This document shows positions 1 to 8,538 of a stretch of DNA of 46,490 bases, piece after piece. The position numbers and the translations under genes were made by a program. The stretch comes from Pseudomonadota bacterium (lineage in GTDB: Bacteria > Pseudomonadota > Alphaproteobacteria > UBA828): NCBI GenBank assembly GCA_027624955.1, contig JAQBTG010000030.1, forward strand, positions 1 to 46,490, written 5' to 3'. Within the stretch, counting starts at the first letter, position 1, and each line of letters starts with the position of its first letter. The notes under the pieces were generated by a model, which saw only the letters and a list, made by a program, of their open reading frames with translations, searched no databases and was not told where the DNA came from.

Positions 1-2
1 GT

Positions 3-680
3 CTCTGGCCGTCCAATTGCCGTCTGGTCGACGCTGAAGAGACAAAGCTCGCTGGGGCCGGTGACGGCAGCTTTCACATGGTCGTTCTCGGCTTCGAATC
101 CGGCGACCATCCGGTGGATGCGTGGATGGCGCGCGCGCTGGAATGCGTGCGCGACAAAGGTGGCCAGTTCAATGCGGCGGGCGAGCGCGATGAAACTGCT
201 GATGCCTGGCGCGAGGCGTTTATCAGCGCGCCGTTCAAGCGCGAGGGCCTGATTTCTTGCGGCATCCTGCACGATACATTCGAAACTGCGATCACCTGGG
301 AGCGCCTCGCCGATTTCCACACCAATGTGAAGGCGGCGACGCACGAGATTATCAAACAGGCAACCGGCGTGCCGGGGCATGTGAGCTGCCGCTTCACCCA
401 TGCCTATACCGACGGCTGCGCACCTTATTTTACCCTGCATGCGCAAACCACGCCGGGGCGCGAGCTGGCGCAGTGGAAAGAGATCAAGCAGGCGGCATCG
501 GAAGCGCTGATCCGCGAAGGTGGCACGATCACCCACCACCATGCGGTGGGGCGCGATCACATGCCGTGGTACGGCGCCCAGCGCCCGGCCCTGATGGGTG
601 AGGCGCTGGCGGCGGTGAAAGCGCGGCTTGATCCGAACGGCATGCTGAATCCCGGCGTCATCGTTCCGCACCGGCAATGA
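3..680 (+). CDS. FAD-linked oxidase, C-terminal part (alkyldihydroxyacetonephosphate synthase-like), 5' end outside window
   Basis: The reading frame is open from base 3, so the gene starts before the window; about 225 C-terminal residues are visible. The chain fits the C-terminal cap of VAO/PCMH-type FAD oxidases. Near the end it carries the motif THHHAVGRDHMPWY, the His-rich substrate-site signature of alkyldihydroxyacetonephosphate synthase-like enzymes, followed by the usual ending LDPNGMLNPG. Enzymes of this family replace an acyl by an alkyl group in ether-lipid synthesis or oxidise 2-hydroxy acids. In bacteria the substrate often differs, so I give no exact reaction. The stop overlaps the pdxA start as ATGA, suggesting translational coupling. 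The FAD-binding half is outside the window. Confidence 0.85.
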   Translation, partial: LWPSNCRLVDAEETKLAGAGDGSFHMVVLGFESGDHPVDAWMARALECVRDKGGQFNAAGERDETADAWREAFISAPFKREGLISCGILHDTFETAITWERLADFHTNVKAATHEIIKQATGVPGHVSCRFTHAYTDGCAPYFTLHAQTTPGRELAQWKEIKQAASEALIREGGTITHHHAVGRDHMPWYGAQRPALMGEALAAVKARLDPNGMLNPGVIVPHRQ

Positions 681-1714
681 GGGCGTCGGCGATGCACGCT
701 CCGATCGCTGTGACCATGGGCGAGCCGGCCGGTATCGGCAGCGAGATCGCGCTCAAAGCTTGGCGCGACCGCGCTCTGGGCGTGGCGCCGTTCTTCGTCA
801 TCGACAGCCCGGCGCGGCTGCAACAACTCGCAATCGACTTGGGCCTGGCGGTGCCAGTGCAAGAGATAGATGATCCGAGCGACGCCGCCCTCTGCTTTGA
901 GACCGCGCTGCCAGTCCTGGCGCTATCGCAAGAGGTCGAGGCACAAGCGGGCCAGCCGGAGACGAGCACTGCGGCGGCGGTCATCGAATCCATTGAGCGC
1001 GCTGTACAACTGGCCCAGAGCGGAGACGCCAGCGCTGTGGTGACCAACCCTATTCAAAAATCCGTCCTCACGGCGGCGGGGTTCGCCCATCCCGGTCACA
1101 CGGAATTTCTCGCCGCACTTGCCGGCCCGGATGCCGAAGCGGTGATGATGCTAGCGTGCGCGGAATTACGTGTAGTGCCGGTAACGATTCACGTCGCCCT
1201 GGCCGAGGCCGCCCGCACACTGACGGGTGATAAAATTATATATTGCGGGCGGGTGACGGCGGCGGCCCTGACGCGCGATTTCGGCATAGCCAAGCCGCGC
1301 CTGGCCTTCGCCGGACTCAACCCGCATGGCGGTGAGAAAGGCAGCATAGGGCAGGAAGAAATCAACATCATCGAACCGGCGCTCAGCCAATTGCGCGCCG
1401 AAGGCATCGATGCGCGTGGGCCCCTGCCAGCGGACAGCATGTTTCACAGCATCGCACGCAAGACATATGACGCGGCGATCTGCATGTATCACGACCAAGC
1501 CCTGATCCCGATCAAGACGATCGATTTCGAAGGTGGCGTCAACACCACGCTCGGCCTGCCGTTCGTGCGCACTTCGCCCGACCATGGCACGGCGCTCGAC
1601 ATCGCCGGCCAAGGTGTGGCCAGCGCAACCAGCCTGATCGCGGCGCTGAAGTTGGCGGCGGAAATGACCGAGAAGCGGGCGCTGTGGGATAAAGCGGTAG
1701 CGGTGAATTCCTAA
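677..1714 (+). CDS. pdxA: 4-hydroxythreonine-4-phosphate dehydrogenase (PdxA family)
   Basis: PdxA oxidises 4-phosphohydroxy-L-threonine with NAD in the DXP-dependent pyridoxal 5'-phosphate pathway. At 345 residues it has the usual family length. Visible signatures are TMGEPAGIG near the N-terminus, HPGHTEFLA, GLNPHGGEKGSIG, MYHDQALIPIK and TSPDHGTALDIAG; the histidines in the last three are the family's metal ligands. The ATG at 677 overlaps the preceding stop (ATGA); a second ATG at 692 gives a more typical N-terminus and is a valid alternative. PdxA paralogues acting on other hydroxy-acid phosphates exist. Pairing with an FAD-linked oxidase rather than pdxJ or ksgA leaves some doubt that this copy makes vitamin B6. 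Confidence 0.88.
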   Translation: MRASAMHAPIAVTMGEPAGIGSEIALKAWRDRALGVAPFFVIDSPARLQQLAIDLGLAVPVQEIDDPSDAALCFETALPVLALSQEVEAQAGQPETSTAAAVIESIERAVQLAQSGDASAVVTNPIQKSVLTAAGFAHPGHTEFLAALAGPDAEAVMMLACAELRVVPVTIHVALAEAARTLTGDKIIYCGRVTAAALTRDFGIAKPRLAFAGLNPHGGEKGSIGQEEINIIEPALSQLRAEGIDARGPLPADSMFHSIARKTYDAAICMYHDQALIPIKTIDFEGGVNTTLGLPFVRTSPDHGTALDIAGQGVASATSLIAALKLAAEMTEKRALWDKAVAVNS

Positions 1715-1916
1715 ATCGATACGCAGTTCAGCATGATGTCCTCCGCTGACCGAGGCCAATTACGCGAGGGCAGCGAAGACGAAATCTGAAGGAAGCTGCG
1801 AAAACAGGACAAAATCTTGACGGCAAGCTCAGGATGACCGCTCACGTGCGATGGGGTATCCTCCGGGCTGCTGATCGGGCATCGAGTAGCGAAATTTAAT
1901 AGTTTTGAGGGGCGAT

Positions 1917-2822
1917 ATGAAAATTGGTTTTATGCTTCCGGTGATGGGTGCGATGGCGACCCAGGGAAACATGGTCGCGATGGCTCAATTGGCCGAGGCG
2001 CGGGGCTTTGAATCTGTTTGGGTGCCCGACCATGTGATCATGCCAACCCGGATCGTGTCGACCTATCCCTATACCAAATCCGGTGGCTTTATCGCTGACC
2101 CGAAAGGGAGCCACCTCGACCCAATTACCGCCCTCGCCTTCGTAGCCGGCTGTACGAAGCGGGTGCGTCTCGGGTTTTCAGTGTTGGTCGCGCCCTATCG
2201 GCATCCTGTGGTGACTGGAAAGATGATGGCCACGATCGATGTGCTGTCGAACGGCAGACTCGATGTGGGTGTTGGCGCTGGCTGGCTCAACGAGGAATTT
2301 GAGGCGCTCGGCGTTCCGACCGAAAGAAAATGGGCGCGTACAGAGGAGCATATTCGGATCTGGAAGGAATTGTGGACCGCGGAGGAGCCCAAATATGACG
2401 GCGAATTTCATAGTTTCTCCCACGTCCAGTGCCGCCCCCAGCCCTTGCAGAAGCCGCATCCGCCGATCACCATTGGCGGCAACGGAAAAGCTTGTTTTAG
2501 GCGGGTTATTGCCTTGGCCGACGGCTGGCAGGTCGTGTCGGAAGCGCCGGATGACGTCTACAGTATGGGTGGAGATTTGAAGACGGCGCTGGCGACGCTT
2601 TATCAGATGGCCGAAGAGGCGGGTCGAGATCCAAAAACAATCGAGATAAACGCGGTGATAATTGCGGGCACCGCGGAGGGTGTGCTCAGAGATATTCCGC
2701 AATATGACCGCATCGGCGTGACACGCCTTATTCTGGATTTTCCATCATTTGTCTCTGACCCAAATGAGATGGCGTCTATCCTGGAAAAGATATCGGCGGA
2801 AGCGCCAATGGAAGTCACCTAG
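1917..2822 (+). CDS. LLM-class (luciferase-like) F420-dependent oxidoreductase
   Basis: This 301-residue protein has the luciferase-like monooxygenase TIM-barrel pattern: MKIGFMLPVMG at the start, FESVWVPDHVI, RVRLGFSVLVAPYRHP, the long substrate-lid segment GRLDVGVGAGWLNEEFEALG, and PPITIGGNG. This fits the subgroup usually annotated as probable F420-dependent oxidoreductase, although the choice between F420 and FMN cannot be made from sequence alone. I chose ATG 1917 because GAGG lies six bases upstream; a TTG at 1905 would add four residues without a better ribosome site. About 200 bases separate it from pdxA, and I see no RNA or clear terminator there. Confidence 0.85.
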   Translation: MKIGFMLPVMGAMATQGNMVAMAQLAEARGFESVWVPDHVIMPTRIVSTYPYTKSGGFIADPKGSHLDPITALAFVAGCTKRVRLGFSVLVAPYRHPVVTGKMMATIDVLSNGRLDVGVGAGWLNEEFEALGVPTERKWARTEEHIRIWKELWTAEEPKYDGEFHSFSHVQCRPQPLQKPHPPITIGGNGKACFRRVIALADGWQVVSEAPDDVYSMGGDLKTALATLYQMAEEAGRDPKTIEINAVIIAGTAEGVLRDIPQYDRIGVTRLILDFPSFVSDPNEMASILEKISAEAPMEVT

Positions 2823-2864
2823 AACAGTCAAAGACCACGCCTGTTCCTGCGCATTCTCTAATTT

Positions 2865-3749
2865 TTACGGTCGGATTTTTGCGCCTGTCTCGGTTTCAAA
2901 AAGGCTTGCCGCTGCGCTCATATCAGCATCCATACCATATTTAGCGATCGTGCGGTCGAGCATTTCTTGAGCAACTTTACCGAGTGCCATATCTAGGTCA
3001 TGCTTAAGGCCAATTTTTAGCGCCAAGCTACTATCTTTTTCCATCATAGCTGTAGAAAAGCCCTGATTCATTTTTCCCGATAAAATATTATCGGGCAACG
3101 TTATTTCTGTTGCGTAATTTCGACCTGAGCTTTTTTGGATAATATCAACTGCCATGGCTGGCGCCACACCCTCCCGAACAAGCATTGAGATTACCTCAAA
3201 TGTTCCCATCCGACAGATTAGATTCAGCAGATTATTTCCAAGTTTAATAGAATGCGCGCTTCCCAATGGCCCAGCATGTATAATGTTATGACTTATAAAA
3301 CCAAGTACTTTTTTAACGCGTTCAAACTGTGTATCAGAGCCACCCACCATAATTGCTATGGTGCCTTCCCGGGCGCCGCGCGGGCCACCGCTGACGGGGG
3401 CATCAATAAGCTCTATTTTTTTCTCAAGAATAAGCCCCGATATTTCCCGAGTTACTGTCGGGTCACCAGAGGTCATGTCCGCGATTAAACTTCCCGGTGC
3501 TAAGAAATTGGATATTCCATTTTCTCCTAGAACGATGTTTTTAACTTCATTAGAAGTTGGAAGGCAGGTGAGGACCACGTCAGATTCAAGCGCAAGTTCT
3601 CGCAAATTTTCTGCGACCGTAACTCCCTCCTGATTCCAAATATCTGGTCTCTTAATATCTGTATCAAATACCGTAAGGGGGACTTTTCCAACTAACCGGC
3701 TCGCAAGCGCACCACCCATATTACCAATACCGATAAAACCAACTTTCAT
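2865..3749 (-). CDS. NAD(P)-dependent beta-hydroxyacid dehydrogenase (3-hydroxyisobutyrate dehydrogenase family)
   Basis: This 294-residue protein has the full beta-hydroxyacid dehydrogenase layout. The Rossmann nucleotide site GFIGIGNMGGALASRL lies at the N-terminus, DAPVSGGPRGAREG is the substrate motif, and the catalytic-lysine segment is SIKLGNNLLN. The family oxidises 3-hydroxyisobutyrate, tartronate semialdehyde or related acids; the substrate here is not evident. The ATG at 3749 is preceded by AGAAGGA and begins directly at the nucleotide-binding strand, whereas an upstream extension to 3893 has no homology-like character. Its base composition is clearly lower in GC (mid-40s % by eye) than all its neighbours, with A/T-ending codons, suggesting recent acquisition. 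It converges with the F420-type oxidoreductase gene 42 bases away. Confidence 0.88.
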   Translation of the reverse strand: MKVGFIGIGNMGGALASRLVGKVPLTVFDTDIKRPDIWNQEGVTVAENLRELALESDVVLTCLPTSNEVKNIVLGENGISNFLAPGSLIADMTSGDPTVTREISGLILEKKIELIDAPVSGGPRGAREGTIAIMVGGSDTQFERVKKVLGFISHNIIHAGPLGSAHSIKLGNNLLNLICRMGTFEVISMLVREGVAPAMAVDIIQKSSGRNYATEITLPDNILSGKMNQGFSTAMMEKDSSLALKIGLKHDLDMALGKVAQEMLDRTIAKYGMDADMSAAASLFETETGAKIRP

Positions 3750-3996
3750 TTCATTTATTCCTTCTGTTTTTGGGAGAGCTTGCGGAGCGAGCGCAGCGTA
3801 GGCCGAGGGAACCAGCCTGAGCAAGATCGTTTCTGATGCCCGTGTCGATATCTCAGACACCTGTGTTATCACGGCATTGACAAATCGATTCAATCAGACA
3901 CGCTACCTTCATAGACCTGCGGGGCCTCAGCTATACCGCCACCATAGTGGATAGAGGCGAGCGAGCAGTGAAAAGAAGCCACAGGGAGACGACTTC

Positions 3997-4482
3997 ATGT
4001 CAGAGACTAAACAAGTTTGGCATTTTTCAGAGATTGGCACGGACGAAGAAACCAAACGGCTGATGCCGGGATTTGAAATCCAGTATGTCATCACCGACGA
4101 AACCACCAAGGACAACGACCAATCCGTCTTCGGCCATTGCGTTTTTCCGCCGCGCTCGCAACATTTCCCACATAAGCACACCGTCGCGTCAGAGGTCGTC
4201 TATGTCATCAAGGGCCGAGTGGTAAACGGCTCGGTCGACGAAAATGGCGAGATGGTGGAACAGGAATGCGGCCCCGGCACCGCTTGCTTCGTGAAGACCG
4301 GGCAAATCCACTGGACGCGCAATCCTTATGACGAGCCCTGCGAATTCGTCTTCGCGTATTACGGCACGCCAAGCCTGCACAAGAGCGGCTATATCGACCA
4401 TAAGGACGATATACCGGTTGAAAATACCATGGTGAGCGGCACGGCGAAGCTCGATCATGTGGTGGACAAGAGCCTGCTCTAG
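3997..4482 (+). CDS. Cupin-domain protein
   Basis: This 161-residue single-domain protein has cupin motif 1, with the PHKHTVASEVVYVIKG histidines and glutamate that bind metal, and motif 2 around PGTACFVKTGQIHWTRNP. The catalytic role is unknown; small cupins of this type act as dioxygenases, isomerases or binding proteins. The start at 3997 has AGGGAG nine bases upstream. It is directly followed by a damaged RidA-family gene. Cupin/RidA neighbours are common in amino-acid or aromatic catabolic loci, and the adenylating enzyme downstream would fit such a context, but no pathway can be named. Confidence 0.85.
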   Translation: MSETKQVWHFSEIGTDEETKRLMPGFEIQYVITDETTKDNDQSVFGHCVFPPRSQHFPHKHTVASEVVYVIKGRVVNGSVDENGEMVEQECGPGTACFVKTGQIHWTRNPYDEPCEFVFAYYGTPSLHKSGYIDHKDDIPVENTMVSGTAKLDHVVDKSLL

Positions 4483-4517
4483 GTCGAATTCAACGTACCG
4501 GGCATAGCGCCTTTCAT

Positions 4518-4850
4518 TTGCCAAGCATTGACGCCGTCGCATATTTTGAGGCGGCGCCGGGGACGAGCCGCACAGACAGCAGCCGAGTGCGGGTGAGCGC
4601 GGGATCGAACAACACTACGCGCAGCGTCTTCCAGCGCGCCGCGGCAGCGCTCGGCCAAGAGAATTGCGCGCTTTCGGATATCGTCGAGACGACCGTGCGG
4701 CTAAAAGACCCGCGCGACGTCATCGGCCTTAACGATTCTTATAAGGAATTCTTCAATCCGCCCCTACCAACTCGCGCCATCTTGCGCGCCGACTTTATGT
4801 TTGACGCTTTGGTCGAGGTGAAGGCAAGCGCCTATGAACCGCGCGTCTGA
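4518..4850 (+). CDS. RidA (YjgF/YER057c) family protein, N-terminally damaged, probable remnant
   Basis: The C-terminal two thirds match the RidA enamine/imine deaminase family: TTRSVFQRAAAALG, then SDIVETTVRL, NDSYKEFF and LVEVKASAYEP at the end. The N-terminal strand pair with the usual VSGQ-type motif is missing. The only start in frame is a TTG with no ribosome site. In another frame, just after the cupin stop (4483 onward), one can read VEFNVPGIAPF, which resembles a typical RidA N-terminus. A deletion or frameshift therefore appears to have separated the two parts. RidA proteins hydrolyse reactive 2-aminoacrylate-type imines as trimers; this copy is probably not functional. Confidence 0.55.
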   Translation: MPSIDAVAYFEAAPGTSRTDSSRVRVSAGSNNTTRSVFQRAAAALGQENCALSDIVETTVRLKDPRDVIGLNDSYKEFFNPPLPTRAILRADFMFDALVEVKASAYEPRV

Positions 4851-4972
4851 AGTTGCTCCAAGGGCGAGAGAATATCGGCACATTGCTATCTACAATATTT
4901 TGAAATAATTGCGGATTTACAAAGCAGAATCTAGCCCGCGTGCCGCTTGCCGACATGCTATCGTCCCGCCGC

Positions 4973-6355
4973 ATGACAGTAAATTCCGCGCTCCCCTCCC
5001 CGACGCCCAGCAAGGAAGGCAATTTGTGGCCTGCTGTTCCGAACCAGCGCTCCGCGATTATGCTGTCGCTGCTGTTTCAGCTCGAGCAGAGCCAATGGTG
5101 GGACCCGGAACGGCTTCAGGCGGCGCAATTTCGCCAGGCCGCCGAGGTGCTGCGCCATGCGCGGCGCACGACGCCCTATTACGCTGATCGATTATCCGAA
5201 ATCGGCTGGCGCCATGGCCAGCCGTTAACGGCGGACATATGGTCTGAGCTGCCGTTGTTGCGGCGCGAGGATATCCAGGATGCCGGAGAGCGGCTACATA
5301 GCCGAGCGTTGCCCAAAAGCCATGGCAAAACTGGAACCATCTCGACATCCGGCTCGACCGGCAAGCCGGTGCGGGTTCTGACCACCGATCTGACCGCCGC
5401 GATGTGGATCGCGTTTACGCTCAGAGATTATATCTGGCGGCGCTGCGATTTCGGCGCGAAGCTCGCCGCGATCCGTTACGACTCTTCCAACACCGCGCCT
5501 TACCCTGATGGCAAGCAGGCGCAGTCTTGGGGCGGGGCTTACGACGGAGCGCTGCCCACCGGCCCGGGGGCCATGCTCAGCATCATGACTCCGGTGGCGA
5601 AGCAGGTGGAATGGTTAGCGCGCCAAGACGCGAACTATCTGATTACCTACCCCTCAAATCTCGAGGCCATCCTGCGCCACTGCCAGGCCGAGAACATCCG
5701 CCTTCCGGAATTGCGCGAAGTGCAGACCATGTCGGAGCTGCTAAATCCGACGATCCGGGAGCTTTGCCGGGAGGTCTGGGGGGTGCCGCTTACGGATATG
5801 TATACCTGCCAGGAAGCCGGCTATATCGCGCTGCAATGTCATGGCCACACGCATTACCACGCGCAGTCGGAAAATATGATCGTCGAGGTATTGAGCGACG
5901 ATGGCAGTCCCACCGCGCCGGGAGAAATCGGCAAAGTGGTGGTTACCCATTTGCATAATTTTGCCTCGCCGCTGATCCGCTACGATATCGGTGATTTTGC
6001 CGAGGTCGGTGAGCCCTGCCCGTGCGGCCGGGGCCTGCCAGTCTTCAACCGTATTGTCGGGCGGGCGCGTGGATTGATCACTTTGCCCAACGGCGATCAA
6101 TTCTGGCCGTTCTTCAGCAACCGAAAATTCACAGAAATTGCGCCGATCCGGCAGTACCAGATTGTACAAAAAAGCCTCGAGCGCCTGGAAATCAAACTGG
6201 TGGCTGAGCGCAATCTTAGTGCGGAGGAGGAAGACAAGATGCGCACCCTCCTTGCCGAACGTCTGGGTTATCCATTCGCCATGACGTTCAGCTATTTCGA
6301 TGAAATCCCACGCAGTGCAAGCGGCAAATTCGAGGACTTCAAGTCGGAGCTTTGA
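4973..6355 (+). CDS. Phenylacetate-CoA ligase-like adenylate-forming enzyme
   Basis: The protein of about 460 residues belongs to the ANL superfamily, PaaK-like branch. The ATP-binding loop STSGSTGKPVRV sits about 120 residues in, YTCQEAGYIALQC is the adenine/substrate motif, and RYDIGDFAEV is followed by the PaaK-type segment PCPCGRGLPVFNRIVGR. A conserved lysine lies near the C-terminus (SASGKFEDF). Such enzymes activate aryl or other carboxylates to CoA thioesters via an acyl adenylate; the substrate here is unknown. The start is uncertain: ATG 4973 gives a natural N-terminus, while GTG 4940 and ATG 4955 would extend it. It converges with the methyltransferase gene with 16 bases between. 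Confidence 0.82.
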   Translation: MTVNSALPSPTPSKEGNLWPAVPNQRSAIMLSLLFQLEQSQWWDPERLQAAQFRQAAEVLRHARRTTPYYADRLSEIGWRHGQPLTADIWSELPLLRREDIQDAGERLHSRALPKSHGKTGTISTSGSTGKPVRVLTTDLTAAMWIAFTLRDYIWRRCDFGAKLAAIRYDSSNTAPYPDGKQAQSWGGAYDGALPTGPGAMLSIMTPVAKQVEWLARQDANYLITYPSNLEAILRHCQAENIRLPELREVQTMSELLNPTIRELCREVWGVPLTDMYTCQEAGYIALQCHGHTHYHAQSENMIVEVLSDDGSPTAPGEIGKVVVTHLHNFASPLIRYDIGDFAEVGEPCPCGRGLPVFNRIVGRARGLITLPNGDQFWPFFSNRKFTEIAPIRQYQIVQKSLERLEIKLVAERNLSAEEEDKMRTLLAERLGYPFAMTFSYFDEIPRSASGKFEDFKSEL

Positions 6356-6371
6356 GTTTTCAGCTCGCGCC

Positions 6372-7793
6372 TCACGCTCGAGTGGCAATAAATTCTGCGT
6401 ATTCGGCGCTTTGACTTGTGCCCGGCCCGGCCTGCGGCCGCCCCACTCTGCCGGCAACGGTGACGATGTTCAACATATCGAAGGTGAAACCCGATGCTGT
6501 GAAAAGAGTCCGCAGCTCATCCTCTGAGGTAAGCGAGAAGGACTTCATCCGGCGCATGTAATTTTCTGCTGCAGCAGCCAATTGCTCGGCGTCGATGCCG
6601 AGTACGCCCTGCCATTTCAACGCCTGCCGCTGCGCGTTTTCGCGAAACCCTTGCACCCGATCCAGATCCGGATGAATGTCGGCCTCGGTCCATTCGGGAT
6701 TGATACGGGTCGTCGAAACGACTTCCCCCCCCGGGCGCAGAACTCCCAGCCACTTCGCCACCAAGGACTGGCGCGCCGCAGCGGGCAGCATGGGGAGAAA
6801 GGAGTGCGTCACAATGAGATCAAATTGTCGCGTGGTTTCCCACTGAACAATATCTGAGGCCTGAGTCTCGATCCGCACGCCCTGCCGCGCGCCGTACCAT
6901 TTGCACAGCATCAATGGCGTTTCGCAGATATCGAGGACCATGATCTCGATATTCTCGATGTGCCCAGCATAGGCGTGAAGAAGATGCGCCAGCATGGCGT
7001 AATCCGCATTGGCCGAAATCAGAATGCGCGGATAATCCCCGCTTTTCGCCAAACCGCCCAATGCCTCGGCATAGAATCCAGCATGACGCTCGGGCGCGGC
7101 AACAATTCCGATAATGCGCAAATATTGCCAAAATCCGTGATACCAGGAGCAGTCTTCGTCCCCACCTCGGCGGCACAGCGCCGACGCCGCCAATTTTGCC
7201 AACGGCGCAGAGGTCAGGAGCGGCTCGTAGAGTTCCGCCGGGGCAAAGGCCCCCGCCACAACCGGCATGCTGTTGCGCCGCAGATTTTCGATGAGCGCCC
7301 GGCGGGTCGCAATGTCATCGGACCGGGCGGAGAGCATCCAACCTGGCGCCGCAGAGCCGTTGACCAAAAGACTGCTGCCGTCAGCGCCGCGCCACAGCGT
7401 GCAATCGAGAAGCAGGGCGATCGGTAGTTCGCTGGCGGCTATGCTCGGGCCGATATTGAGGATCGTGGTCCGGATGCCCGCCCCGCGGTCGAGCGCCAGA
7501 TGGTCGTCCAAGGCGCCATCCGCCGCCAAAGCGGGCTCCGGCAATAGATACAGGCGCTCAACAATATTGCCAGCGCGCGCTGCCCGGCGCGGCAATTCAA
7601 ACAGCGGCCCCGCACAGGCCGGTGCGCCCGGCGTGACGACACATTCATCAATGCATTCAAGCGGCCATGCATTTTCAAGACCGGCTGCTAGCAGCGCCTC
7701 GTCGCGCGCCATGCAGTGGAGAACGTCCTCACCGTCTTCCCGATGGCCTTTTTCCAAGGCGCTACCAAGTGCTGCCAACAAATCCGCCGTCAT
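6372..7793 (-). CDS. Class I SAM-dependent methyltransferase-like protein with a long unrecognised N-terminal region
   Basis: Of 473 residues, the part from about 230 onward has a Rossmann methyltransferase order. PRILISANADYAML takes the place of motif I, EIMVLDICETPL supplies an acidic residue, DLIVTHSFLPML follows, and VLRPGGEVVSTTRI looks like the post-motif strand. Motif I lacks the usual GxGxG loop, so SAM binding is plausible but not assured. The first 220 residues contain hydrophobic strands but no family I know. The gene lies 71 bases downstream of a ferritin-like protein on the same strand, probably as one operon. The product and substrate are unknown. Confidence 0.65.
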   Translation of the reverse strand: MTADLLAALGSALEKGHREDGEDVLHCMARDEALLAAGLENAWPLECIDECVVTPGAPACAGPLFELPRRAARAGNIVERLYLLPEPALAADGALDDHLALDRGAGIRTTILNIGPSIAASELPIALLLDCTLWRGADGSSLLVNGSAAPGWMLSARSDDIATRRALIENLRRNSMPVVAGAFAPAELYEPLLTSAPLAKLAASALCRRGGDEDCSWYHGFWQYLRIIGIVAAPERHAGFYAEALGGLAKSGDYPRILISANADYAMLAHLLHAYAGHIENIEIMVLDICETPLMLCKWYGARQGVRIETQASDIVQWETTRQFDLIVTHSFLPMLPAAARQSLVAKWLGVLRPGGEVVSTTRINPEWTEADIHPDLDRVQGFRENAQRQALKWQGVLGIDAEQLAAAAENYMRRMKSFSLTSEDELRTLFTASGFTFDMLNIVTVAGRVGRPQAGPGTSQSAEYAEFIATRA

Positions 7794-7864
7794 TGGGAAA
7801 CTGCCCTCTCAACCAGTCGTCCAGCATACAGGCCAGGCGTGACTGAGGCAGTTGGAAAACATCA

Positions 7865-8380
7865 TTATTTGTGGCGGTGCGCGCGCCCGGATGTCGATTG
7901 CGTGTCGGTCAAGAAATCCCGGATCGGCAAGAGAGAGTCTGCTGCGCCCGCCAACTCATGCTCGGCAAACGCAAGGAGCGCGGCTTCGTGGCGGACCAGG
8001 ACGTTGAGTGCGGGCTTGTCTTCGTCCGGGCCCTCGGCCTCCAGCGCTTTGAATTTCTCGATGAAGCCGGGATAGCGAGTGGTCATGTTTGTCATCAGAT
8101 CTCGCCACTGCCGCAGGGCGCGTTCCGTGACCCAATATTCTCCCCGCGCCGCCAGTGCAGGACGGTCGAGGGGTTTCAACCGATGGCGCTCTATTAATGG
8201 CAGGAGGATTGTCCATGTCCGGTGCTCGACTTTGGCCAGCTGCACCAATTTTTCCTGCTGGCTGGGTTCCGGAAACACGTCGCAAAGAGCGGTGAAGTAC
8301 ACTTCACCAGCCATTTCGGCCTCATAAGCTTGCAGGAGACCATCCAAATAAAATTGTTCGGCTGAAACGGAAATAGGCAT
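7865..8380 (-). CDS. Hypothetical protein, possible ferritin-like four-helix protein
   Basis: This 171-residue, helix-rich protein has four long helical stretches. Acidic and histidine residues are placed as in ferritin-like diiron folds: EAEMAGEVYF in helix 1, KVEHRTW in helix 2, and RHEAALLAFAEHEL in helix 4. That pattern suggests a diiron or ferritin-like domain, but I do not recognise a named family. I use ATG 8380; a GTG at 8398 would add six residues. It lies upstream of, and probably in an operon with, the methyltransferase-like gene. A bound cofactor and enzymatic role are inference only. Confidence 0.6.
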   Translation of the reverse strand: MPISVSAEQFYLDGLLQAYEAEMAGEVYFTALCDVFPEPSQQEKLVQLAKVEHRTWTILLPLIERHRLKPLDRPALAARGEYWVTERALRQWRDLMTNMTTRYPGFIEKFKALEAEGPDEDKPALNVLVRHEAALLAFAEHELAGAADSLLPIRDFLTDTQSTSGRAHRHK

Positions 8381-8538
8381 TGATTGAAGGCCGTCCACGT
8401 CAGGGTCCAGAGAGAGGGTAAATGGGCTGTGGCCACCAGTTTATGTTTTGACGACCCGTGCCAGCAGCTGACAGCAGGCTTGAACCTCCGCCCGGCAGAG
8501 CCGCACACGGCAGAGCCAACTGTATCTTGTGGGAGAGA

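Noticed and set aside
3750-3893. N-terminal extension of the hydroxyacid dehydrogenase to 3893
   Set aside because: The fold starts at the ATG at 3749 with its own ribosome site; the extra 48 residues look like non-coding translation.
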